DNA of 13,333 bases, from positions 1 through 13,333 of the forward strand of contig DUUU01000635.1 in the NCBI GenBank assembly GCA_012841485.1. The letters run 5' to 3'. A program made the position numbers and the translations under genes. A model generated the notes under the pieces. The model did no database searches. It was not told the DNA's origin and saw only the letters and a list, made by a program, of their open reading frames with translations. The first letter of the stretch is position 1; every line of letters begins with the position of its first letter. Shown one piece after another: positions 7,462 through 13,333 of this stretch. This stretch comes from Armatimonadota bacterium. GTDB lineage: Bacteria; Armatimonadota; JAAZEB01.

Positions 7462-7472
7462 CAGAGTGTTTT
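7439..7472 (+). terminator. Likely intrinsic terminator for nadE, built from the end of repeat copy 2
   Basis: CTGCTGCC (7439-7446) pairs with GGCGGCAG (7457-7464) over 8 bp with one G-U pair and a 10-nt loop, followed by AGTGTTTT. The left arm and most of the right arm lie inside repeat copy 2. The matching part of copy 1 cannot form this stem because of its sequence differences. Confidence 0.5.
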
Positions 7473-7523
7473 CGGGGCTGTGCCCACGAACCCGATTCTG
7501 AGAACAGGGTAGCCTAGCTGGCC

Positions 7524-7539
7524 GGCGGCGCGCGCCGCC
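7524..7539. repeat. 16-bp perfect GC palindrome
   Basis: GGCGGCGC is followed directly by GCGCCGCC, a loopless perfect palindrome 11 nt upstream of the -35 of the pseudopilin gene. No T tract follows. It could be an operator or a structural remnant of termination; it could also be chance in GC-rich DNA. Confidence 0.4.
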
Positions 7540-7550
7540 TGGACCAGGGC

Positions 7551-7579
7551 TTGACACCTCGCACGCTCCCGGCTAGAAT
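7551..7579 (+). promoter_or_regulatory. Consensus sigma-70-type promoter for the pseudopilin-like gene
   Basis: A perfect TTGACA (7551-7556) and TAGAAT (7574-7579) have the ideal 17-nt spacer. Transcription would start near 7586, giving a GC-rich leader of about 104 nt. This is the closest match to the consensus in the window and suggests high constitutive expression. Confidence 0.8.
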
Positions 7580-7689
7580 ACCGGCAAGCGCCCGGGTCGA
7601 AGTGCGCGTTGCGCCCACGGGTTCGGTAGGGCCTGAGAACGTGGGCCATACCCCGCACGCGCCGGGAGCCCCGGGGGAGGGAGTGAGCG

Positions 7690-8361
7690 ATGGGACGCGC
7701 CAAAACGCGGGGGTTTACCCTGATCGAGCTGCTTGTGGTGATCGCCATCATCGCCATCTTGGCGGCGATTCTCTTCCCGGTCTTCGCGCGCGCGAGAGAG
7801 AGCGCGCGCAAAGCCAACTGCCAGTCGAACCTGAAACAGATCGGCACGGCGCTGAACATGTATCAGCAAGACTACGACGGGATGCACGTGCGCTATGGGG
7901 GCACGCTCCTCTGGTCCGAGAAGATCGAGCCGTACGTGAAGAACTCCGGCGTGTTCCTTTGCCCCAATAAGGGCGGGTGGACGACCACGACGCCCTGCTC
8001 CGATAACAACCACCCGCCGGAGTCGGAGTTCCGGCAGAAGGGCAAAGGGATCAGCTACGGGTACAACAACTTCACCGAGACCTATGGCGAGGTGAACGGC
8101 GTTTCGGGCTCCCAGGGCTTCGGCTTGGGCTACGGCTACTCCGACGCGCAGATCCACCTTCCCGCCGACACCATCGCCGTGGGCGACGCCGTCTGCCCGC
8201 GGTGGCGCGGCAAGGACCACGTGGACAACTTCAACAGCGGCAGCAAGTCGTACCTCCGGCATACGGACGGGGCAAACTTCCTCTTCGTGGATGGCCACGT
8301 GAAGTGGCTGAAGAAGCTGCGCTACTGCCAGTTCGACGCCGGCCGGACGGCCGATTGGTAG
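7690..8361 (+). CDS. Pseudopilin-like protein with type IV pilin N-terminus and H-X9-DG motif
   Basis: The 223-residue product starts with a class III (prepilin) signal, [11 protein letters not shown], with predicted cleavage between Gly8 and Phe9 and the conserved Glu13 at mature position +5. A single hydrophobic helix (about 9-30) and [18 protein letters not shown] follow, matching DUF1559-type and type II secretion-like pseudopilins. The C-terminal half holds [18 protein letters not shown], the H-X9-DG motif (His191, Asp201-Gly202) that defines these prepilin-type, processing-associated proteins. Such proteins occur in many copies in Armatimonadota and Planctomycetes; their role is largely unknown, presumably cell-surface or envelope-associated. 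Several cysteines (44, 91, 103, 169, 213) could form disulfides outside the membrane. GGAGG (7676-7680) lies 9 nt before the ATG. It has its own promoter and terminator, so it is monocistronic. No pilus assembly genes are nearby. Confidence 0.92.
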   Translation: MGRAKTRGFTLIELLVVIAIIAILAAILFPVFARARESARKANCQSNLKQIGTALNMYQQDYDGMHVRYGGTLLWSEKIEPYVKNSGVFLCPNKGGWTTTTPCSDNNHPPESEFRQKGKGISYGYNNFTETYGEVNGVSGSQGFGLGYGYSDAQIHLPADTIAVGDAVCPRWRGKDHVDNFNSGSKSYLRHTDGANFLFVDGHVKWLKKLRYCQFDAGRTADW

Positions 8362-8396
8362 CGCCCGCCGATACGCCTCTATCGCTGGAACACCTC

Positions 8397-8437
8397 AGGC
8401 CTCTTCCCATGCTCGCTGGGAGGGGCCTTTCTCTGTT
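8397..8437 (+). terminator. Intrinsic terminator after the pseudopilin-like gene
   Basis: AGGCCTCTTCC (8397-8407) pairs with GGAGGGGCCT through 8428 over 11 bp including two G-U pairs, followed by TTTCTCTGTT. It lies 36 nt past the stop codon and ahead of the next promoter. Confidence 0.75.
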
Positions 8438-8457
8438 GCCGGAGACCATCGCCATGC

Positions 8458-8487
8458 TGGACGCGGGTGGGATCGCAGGGGTATAAT
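8458..8487 (+). promoter_or_regulatory. Promoter for the Klenow-type DNA polymerase gene
   Basis: A perfect TATAAT (8482-8487) is preceded at 18 nt by TGGACG (8458-8463), four of six matches to TTGACA. The start would be near 8494, leaving a leader of about 16 nt that contains only GGGAG (8494-8498), 11 nt from the ATG. Confidence 0.65.
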
Positions 8488-8509
8488 GAGCCCGGGAGCC
8501 CGCTGACGC

Positions 8510-10450
8510 ATGAAGAGACCGCAGTTGAGCCTGTTCGATAACCTGGAGCCGGAGCCGGCGCACAACCATGGGGAGGCGCGCGCGCCATCGACGAACCCTG
8601 CCGAGGCAGCGGCCGAGCCGCCACGGCCCGTGGCCCAGCTTTCCCTCTTCACGGAGGATGTGGGGGGCGCGGAGCCGGACCTTCCGGAGGGCTTCCGCCT
8701 CGTCGATACGGAGGAGGCCCTGCAAGAGCTACTCCGCGAGCTGGCTGCGGCGCCGCTCATCGCCTTCGATACCGAGACGACGGCGCTCGACCCGATGGCC
8801 GCGGAGCTAGTGGGCCTGAGCTTTTCCACGAGGCCAGGGAGCGCGAGTTACGTGCCAGTTGGCCACGCCCGCGGCCGGCAGCTGGACCGGTCGCGCGTGC
8901 TCGATGCGCTCCGGCCTGTGCTCGAAGATGAAACCCGCCCCAAGGTGGGGCACAACCTGAAGTTCGATTTGCGCGTGCTGGAGCGGGCAGGCGCGCGCGT
9001 CGCCGGGCCATATTACGACACGATGATCCTGGCGCATCTCGTGCGCGAGGAGGGGAGCCACGGCCTGAAGGAGTGCGCGCGCCACTACCTCGGGCGCGAG
9101 ATGACCTCCTTCGATGTGCTCACCTCCCGCGGCCGGCACCCACTGCAGTCACTCCCGACCGCGCTCGTGGCCCGCTATGCCTGTGATGACGCCGATGCGA
9201 CACTCTCCCTGTGGGAGAAGCTCTCCCCCGAGATCGCCGCCGCGGCGCTGGAGCGGGTCTTCCAGCTGGAGAGCGAGCTTCTCCCGGTGGTGGCGCAGAT
9301 GGAGAGCGACGGCGTCGCCATGGATGCCGGCTACCTGACTGCGCTGGCAACCGATCTGGAGAAGCAGATCGAGGCAACGGCGGAGGCCTGCTACCAGGCG
9401 GCGGGAACCCGGTTCAACCTGAACTCGCCGCGGCAAATCGCGACCATCCTCTACGAGCGGCTGGGGCTGAACGCGACGCGGCATACAACGATGGGGCCCT
9501 CCACCGGAGAGCCGGCGCTGAAGGCGCTTGCCGGGAAGCATCCGCTGCCCGCGCTCATACTGGAGCACCGAGAACTGAGCAAGCTCCGGGGCACCTACGC
9601 GCTGGGGCTCTTGCGGAGCGTCTCGCCGGTGACGGGGCGTGTTCATCCCAGCTTCCAGCAGATCGGCGCCCGGTCCGGGCGCTTTAGCTGCGCGCATCCG
9701 AACCTGCAAAACCTGCCCAAAGACTCGGCGAACACGATCCGGAGGGCGTTTGCCGCGGCGCCGGGGCACTTGCTCGTCTTCGCGGATTACTCGCAGATTG
9801 AACTGCGCATTCTGGCGCACTACTCGGAAGATCCCGGTCTGCTGGCCGCCTTCCGGGAAGGGGAGGATGTGCACGCGCGCACTGCGGCGGAGATCTTCCG
9901 GGTGCCGCTCGATTCGGTCACCTCTGAGCAGAGGCACGTCGCCAAAGGGATCAACTTCGGGCTGGTCTACGGCATGAGCTCCCAGGGGCTCGCGGCGCAG
10001 CTCGGCATTGCGCCGGCGCAGGCAGAGCGGTACATCGAGGCCTACTTCGGGCGCTATGGCGGCGTGCGTCGCTACATGACCGAGATGGTCGAGCGGGCAC
10101 GCGCGCAGGGCTATGTCACCACGCTTCTGGGCCGGAGGCGGCATGCCAGTGGCCTCGGTTCGTCCAGCGCGCGCGTCCGCGGGCAGGCCGAGCGGCAGAT
10201 CATCAACGCTCCGATTCAGGGCAGCGCCGCCGACATCATCAAGCTAGCGATGGTCCGGCTGGCCCCCAACCTCGCGGCTTTCCGCGCACGAATGATCCTG
10301 CAGGTTCATGACGAACTAGTAGTAGAGGTGCCTGAAGAAGAGGCGGAGGGTCTGCGGCGAACCATCGTCTCGGTGATGGAGCAGCCGCCCACGTCGGACT
10401 TTCAGGTTCCCCTCTGCGTGGAGGTGGAGACGGGAAGCACCTGGCGTTAG
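8510..10450 (+). CDS. polA: Klenow-type family A DNA polymerase (3'-5' exonuclease plus polymerase), with two clamp-binding motifs
   Basis: The 646-residue enzyme is homologous to the large fragment of DNA polymerase I and lacks the roughly 300-residue 5'-nuclease domain. The 3'-5' exonuclease domain looks active: AFDTETT (Asp87, Glu89), GHNLKFD (Asn149, Asp153) and YACDD (Tyr223, Asp227). The polymerase domain is complete: motif A DYSQIELR (Asp426), motif B RHVAKGINFGLVYG (Arg475, Lys479, Phe483, Tyr487) and motif C QVHDELV (His600, Asp601, Glu602). Before residue 60 there is a low-complexity Ala/Pro/Glu tail bearing QLSLF twice (residues 5-9 and 43-47), an exact match to the known QL(S/D)LF beta-sliding-clamp pentapeptide. 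The expected role is clamp-tethered gap filling or repair synthesis; the tethering is inferred. The start at 8510 is fixed by the promoter just upstream and by the N-terminal motif. A full-length PolA or separate 5'-nuclease is presumably encoded elsewhere, so the symbol is by domain homology only. Confidence 0.93.
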   Translation: MKRPQLSLFDNLEPEPAHNHGEARAPSTNPAEAAAEPPRPVAQLSLFTEDVGGAEPDLPEGFRLVDTEEALQELLRELAAAPLIAFDTETTALDPMAAELVGLSFSTRPGSASYVPVGHARGRQLDRSRVLDALRPVLEDETRPKVGHNLKFDLRVLERAGARVAGPYYDTMILAHLVREEGSHGLKECARHYLGREMTSFDVLTSRGRHPLQSLPTALVARYACDDADATLSLWEKLSPEIAAAALERVFQLESELLPVVAQMESDGVAMDAGYLTALATDLEKQIEATAEACYQAAGTRFNLNSPRQIATILYERLGLNATRHTTMGPSTGEPALKALAGKHPLPALILEHRELSKLRGTYALGLLRSVSPVTGRVHPSFQQIGARSGRFSCAHPNLQNLPKDSANTIRRAFAAAPGHLLVFADYSQIELRILAHYSEDPGLLAAFREGEDVHARTAAEIFRVPLDSVTSEQRHVAKGINFGLVYGMSSQGLAAQLGIAPAQAERYIEAYFGRYGGVRRYMTEMVERARAQGYVTTLLGRRRHASGLGSSSARVRGQAERQIINAPIQGSAADIIKLAMVRLAPNLAAFRARMILQVHDELVVEVPEEEAEGLRRTIVSVMEQPPTSDFQVPLCVEVETGSTWR

Positions 10451-10462
10451 GGGCGCATTGGG

Positions 10463-10478
10463 CGCGCCTGCCGGCGCG
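10463..10478. repeat. Short hairpin after the polymerase gene
   Basis: CGCGCC (10463-10468) and GGCGCG (10473-10478) flank TGCC, 12 nt past the polymerase stop. No T tract follows, so it is at best a weak or Rho-assisted stop. The remaining 96-nt spacer shows no clear promoter for the next gene, which may be reached by read-through. Confidence 0.35.
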
Positions 10479-10546
10479 ACGTGGAATGCCGCTGGCCGGC
10501 CTGGGCCACACGCGCGAGTGATGATGCACGATGATCTGCGAGGGAG

Positions 10547-12634
10547 ATGCATTTGAGGATCGAGAGAGAGAAACTCCATCCGTCGGCCCTGGAGGTGGCC
10601 GCGTGCTTGCGGAGCAACTACGCCGATGTGCCTCTGGTTGCCCTGGGGCAGACGGTGTTTTGGGACGAGCCGGTGAAGGCGGCGCTGTGCATGGTGCTCG
10701 AAGCACTCGCCCCAGGTTCGCACACCTTTGCGGTTGGCGTGAACGACCACGACTACTTCTCGAAGACATCCGCGCCTTTGCCCACCGACGCGCCCTTTGC
10801 CATCCTTGAGCACAACGACGGCACCACGCACGATCTGTGGGTGGCAACCGGCGAGCTCTCCATGCTCTTTGGTAGCGAGACGGTGATCACGCGCGAGCGC
10901 CTGCGTGAGTGTGGCGTTGAGGTGGAGAAGGTGGCCAAAGGCTGCCCCGAAGGGCGTGAGGCGTGTATCGACCGCATCACCGCCGCGTGGGGGTGGCGGG
11001 GGATCGCGCAGACGGGGCATCACCGGCACATCGCCCACGAGATCCGCCTGAGCGACGTGCTCCCGTGGCTGACCGAGATCCTGGAGTGGGGCTTCCGCGA
11101 GAGTGCCGCCCTGCTGGAGGGGGAGGAGGCACGCAAGTCGGCCGAACGCTTCGGCGAGGAGGTGGTCGAGTGGCTCTGCCGCTTCGACCGCGAGCACCCG
11201 GGCGCGCTCCTCTCCGATGCCTATCAGGAGGCGCACCGGCTCTTCTTCCGCAAGCTGGCCGGGTGCAATCCCGACCGCGTGGCGACCTTCACCTCCACCG
11301 ATCTCTTCCTCTTCAACCGCGAAACGGTGGAGCGCCCGCGCTTCGCCCTGCTCGATCTCTTCCTGAAGCCGGAATCGCGCGGGATCGCGTGTGCCGCGTA
11401 CGATGCCGCCGTCGAGGGAAGCAACACCTACACCCTCGACCGCTTTGGCGAGGGCGCCATCCCGTTCGATCTGGTGGTGCCGGCGGGACGTGGTACCTTG
11501 CGCGTCCTGGACGATGCCGTGGTGGTGGAGACCCCGGAGCCGATCTGGCTGCCGACGCCAAAGCGTGTCGAGAGCGCACGTGAATTGGCCGAAGTGGTCG
11601 AGGATCGCTTTGGCCAGAGCACAACCCTCATCGGCAAGGGGCATGTCTTTGTGTGCATGGTGACCGCCGAGGCGATCCTGGTGTTTCATGAGAGCGGCTC
11701 GGCCTACGTGCATCGCACGGCGCGCCTGATGCAGACCCTCGCGGATCGCGGGTTCTCGGTCCCTCTCTACCCGATCCTGCGGGTTTGCCACCACACCTGG
11801 GATTCGCTCGCCGGGTGTGACGCCCGGTTCCGGCTGCCGGAGCACCTTGCCGCCGCTTTTGGGGCGCCGGTGGTCACGGCGACGGAGTTCGCGACGCGCT
11901 GGCAGGAGGTGGTGGACGCGGAGAAGCGCCTGCTCCAGGAGATCTCGGCGCTCTCGAGCCCGCGCGAGTTGGTCTCCTTCCTCGGCGCCCGAGATGATGG
12001 CGTGTGGCTGCAGCGCCTGGAGGAGTATACGCGCGCGCAGGACCTGCTCCTGGAGATCCGCGATCGCTCGCGCGTGTACGAAGAGCGAAGCCAGCAGATC
12101 TATGAGGAGATACAGCGGCTGAAGAGCGAAGCCCAGGAGATGGAGCGAGAGAAAGGGGAGAGCTTCCGGCGGACGATCAAGCCGCTGCGCGAGCGCCTCT
12201 TTGAGCTGGCTCAGGAGGGCATCTCTGACGGGCCCGAGGTGGATGAGCTGCAGCGGCAGATTGAGGCGCACGAGGCACCTCGGGCGCGTGTGGACGCGGA
12301 GATTCGCGCGCGGCGCGAGCGCGTGGCGGCCCTGGAGAAAGAGGCAAAAGAGGTGCGCAAGGCGCGCATGGGGAACGAGAAGGGCCCCGCGGCGGCTGCC
12401 GCGCGCCAGGCGATTGCCGAGGTGGAGAAGGAGGCGGAGCGCGCCAAACTCCAACTCGTTCGCCGCGCCCTCCTGGTCTCGCTCGGACTGCCGCAGAGCA
12501 ACCTGCGTCCGACGGCGTGGTGGTTCCCCCTGGTCAACCCTGATGGCGAGTGGTTCCGGAACCTGGCGCACCGGATGGAGCTACGCTTCGAGCGACTCAG
12601 CCCCGCGGACCCGGCTGCCGGAGGCGACGCGTGA
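10547..12634 (+). CDS. Large protein of unknown function with C-terminal coiled coil, coupled to dapF
   Basis: I do not recognise this 695-residue protein. Residues 1-460 look globular, with conserved-looking patches: GQTVFWDEP (34-42), VGVNDHDYFSKT (63-74), LEHNDGTTHDLWVATGE (87-103), a His-rich TGHHRHIAHE (156-165) and VCHHTWDS (413-420). The His/Asp clusters could bind a metal, but this is speculation. Residues about 486-640 are highly charged helix with coiled-coil character (EIRDRSRVYEER; EEIQRLKSEAQEMEREK; AALEKEAKEVRKAR). A short ordered tail has RPTAWWFPLVNPDGEWF (654-670). There is no signal peptide or membrane segment. The start is uncertain: the ATG at 10547 directly abuts AGGGAG, while a TTG at 10553 would place GGGAG at an ideal 6 nt. 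The stop overlaps the dapF GTG by 4 nt (GTGA), so the two are translationally coupled. A faint likeness of NDHDY to the bacillithiol enzyme BshC is not enough for a call. Confidence 0.85.
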   Translation: MHLRIEREKLHPSALEVAACLRSNYADVPLVALGQTVFWDEPVKAALCMVLEALAPGSHTFAVGVNDHDYFSKTSAPLPTDAPFAILEHNDGTTHDLWVATGELSMLFGSETVITRERLRECGVEVEKVAKGCPEGREACIDRITAAWGWRGIAQTGHHRHIAHEIRLSDVLPWLTEILEWGFRESAALLEGEEARKSAERFGEEVVEWLCRFDREHPGALLSDAYQEAHRLFFRKLAGCNPDRVATFTSTDLFLFNRETVERPRFALLDLFLKPESRGIACAAYDAAVEGSNTYTLDRFGEGAIPFDLVVPAGRGTLRVLDDAVVVETPEPIWLPTPKRVESARELAEVVEDRFGQSTTLIGKGHVFVCMVTAEAILVFHESGSAYVHRTARLMQTLADRGFSVPLYPILRVCHHTWDSLAGCDARFRLPEHLAAAFGAPVVTATEFATRWQEVVDAEKRLLQEISALSSPRELVSFLGARDDGVWLQRLEEYTRAQDLLLEIRDRSRVYEERSQQIYEEIQRLKSEAQEMEREKGESFRRTIKPLRERLFELAQEGISDGPEVDELQRQIEAHEAPRARVDAEIRARRERVAALEKEAKEVRKARMGNEKGPAAAAARQAIAEVEKEAERAKLQLVRRALLVSLGLPQSNLRPTAWWFPLVNPDGEWFRNLAHRMELRFERLSPADPAAGGDA

Positions 12635-13333
12635 GCAAGAGACGCTTTATCAAGGTCCAGGCCGCCGGCAACGACTTCATCCTCTTCGATTGCTTGCAGG
12701 AGCCGGAGCTGCCGTGGGCCCCGCTTGCGCCCCGCCTGTGTGATCGTCACCGGGGCATTGGGTCTGATGGGCTGCTGATCGTGCTCCCTTCGACGCGGGC
12801 GCACTACCGGATGCGCATGTTCAACCCGGATGGCACCGAGGATTTCTGCGGGAATGGCCTGCGCTGCATCGGGCGCTATCTCCATGCGGCCGGCTTGCAT
12901 CGACAGCGGGAGCTGATCCTTGAGACGATCCAGGGCACGCGCCGGATCCGTTTTCTTCCGGGCGATGAGGCACCGGAGATTGAGGCCAACATGGGGGAGC
13001 CACGCTGGGAAGCCGCCGCTATCCCGGCGCGGGGCCCGGTGGATCCCCTCGTGGGCGTGCCCCTCGAGGTGGCCGGCGACCCCCTCGTCCTCACGGCGCT
13101 CTCGACGGGCACGGCGCACACCGTCCTTTTCCGCGAGGAGTTGCCCGACGACGCGCTCTTCCTCTCGGTGAGCCCGGCGCTCGAGACGCACGAGTGGTTC
13201 CCGGAACGGACCAGCGTCCTGTGGTGCCAGGCGGAGGTCTACGGCCGCCTGCGCCTGCGGATCTGGGAGCGCGGCGTGGGAGAGACGCTCGCGTGCGGCT
13301 CGGGCGTGTGCGCGGCCGCCGCGGCCGCCGTCC
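12631..13333 (+). CDS. dapF: Diaminopimelate epimerase (3' end outside window)
   Basis: Interconverts LL- and meso-diaminopimelate in the cytoplasm, supplying meso-DAP for peptidoglycan and lysine. The 234 visible residues are most of a protein usually about 275 long. Diagnostic features are KVQAAGNDFI (8-17), CDRHRGIGSDGLL (37-49), MFNPDGTEDFCGNGLRC (63-79) with the first catalytic Cys73, FPERTSV (190-196), WERGVGET (212-219) and ACGSGVC (221-227) with the second catalytic Cys222. Both halves of the two-cysteine acid/base pair are therefore present. The usual GNPH element appears as STGTAH (158-163), as in some other DapF branches. It starts with GTG at 12631, 6 nt after GGAGG (12620-12624), which lies inside the end of the upstream gene. 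The 4-nt GTGA overlap makes expression dependent on translation of the unknown 695-residue protein. The downstream operon is not visible. Confidence 0.94.
   Translation, partial: MSKRRFIKVQAAGNDFILFDCLQEPELPWAPLAPRLCDRHRGIGSDGLLIVLPSTRAHYRMRMFNPDGTEDFCGNGLRCIGRYLHAAGLHRQRELILETIQGTRRIRFLPGDEAPEIEANMGEPRWEAAAIPARGPVDPLVGVPLEVAGDPLVLTALSTGTAHTVLFREELPDDALFLSVSPALETHEWFPERTSVLWCQAEVYGRLRLRIWERGVGETLACGSGVCAAAAAAV

Noticed and set aside
7259..7501. Small plus-strand reading frame of 80 codons with a 25-residue internal repeat
   Set aside because: It overlaps the end of nadE, lacks a ribosome binding site, and changes between the two copies at the end of the unit are mostly non-synonymous; the repeat is better explained as a palindromic DNA/RNA element.
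6637..7557. Minus-strand reading frame through the tandem repeat into nadE, with a repeated PPGKSLLLKYSGEYF peptide
   Set aside because: The peptide repeat is just the translated DNA repeat; the rest is antisense to the conserved NAD synthetase domain, and the start lacks a convincing ribosome binding site.
10316..12571. Open reading frame of 751 codons on the minus strand
   Set aside because: Antisense shadow of the 695-residue gene; the plus-strand frame has the ribosome binding site, the coupling to dapF and protein-like composition.
10547..12634. Assignment of the unknown protein as bacillithiol synthase BshC
   Set aside because: Only a short NDHDY-like match and the presence of a coiled coil support it; the length and the remaining sequence do not fit well enough.

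Overview
The window is GC-rich bacterial DNA with compact genes and recognisable sigma-70-type promoters (several close matches to TTGACA / TATAAT). The best taxonomic clue is the pseudopilin-like protein at 7690-8361. Its N-terminus ([18 protein letters not shown], then [13 protein letters not shown]) and C-terminal H-X9-DG motif are typical of the large families of such proteins in Armatimonadota and also Planctomycetes. The exact [11 protein letters not shown] wording points to Armatimonadota. This assignment is an inference from one protein.

Layout. (1) 1-773, minus strand: the start of a membrane-anchored, helix-rich protein that runs off the left edge, with a strong promoter at 808-837. 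(2) 774-1228: a divergent, gene-free leader with inverted repeats. (3) 1229-2815: pckA, ATP-type PEP carboxykinase, followed by an intrinsic terminator. (4) 2939-3934: class II fructose-bisphosphate aldolase. (5) 3935-4073: a convergent spacer full of hairpins. (6) 4074-5369, minus strand: a C45/AAT-like N-terminal-nucleophile hydrolase. (7) 5575-7308: nadE, a two-domain NAD+ synthetase whose glutaminase domain lacks the nucleophilic cysteine. (8) 7309-7689: a tandem 75-nt palindromic repeat and the promoter of the next gene. (9) 7690-8361: a pseudopilin-like protein. (10) 8510-10450: a Klenow-type family A DNA polymerase with two beta-clamp-binding pentapeptides at its N-terminus. (11) 10547-12634: a 695-residue protein I do not recognise, overlapping by 4 nt with (12) 12631 to the right edge: dapF, truncated by the window.

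The content is mostly housekeeping: gluconeogenesis and glycolysis (pckA, fba), NAD synthesis, DNA synthesis or repair, and lysine/peptidoglycan precursor synthesis. pckA and fba are adjacent, share the gluconeogenic route and are co-oriented, but a terminator lies between them. I found no CRISPR array, tRNA, rRNA, transposase or phage gene.

The most interesting points are the Cys-to-Gly change in the NadE glutaminase site, the polymerase lacking a 5'-nuclease domain but carrying two clamp motifs, the tandem palindromic repeat after nadE, and the large unknown protein translationally coupled to dapF. I see no clear sign of a complete new multi-gene system.
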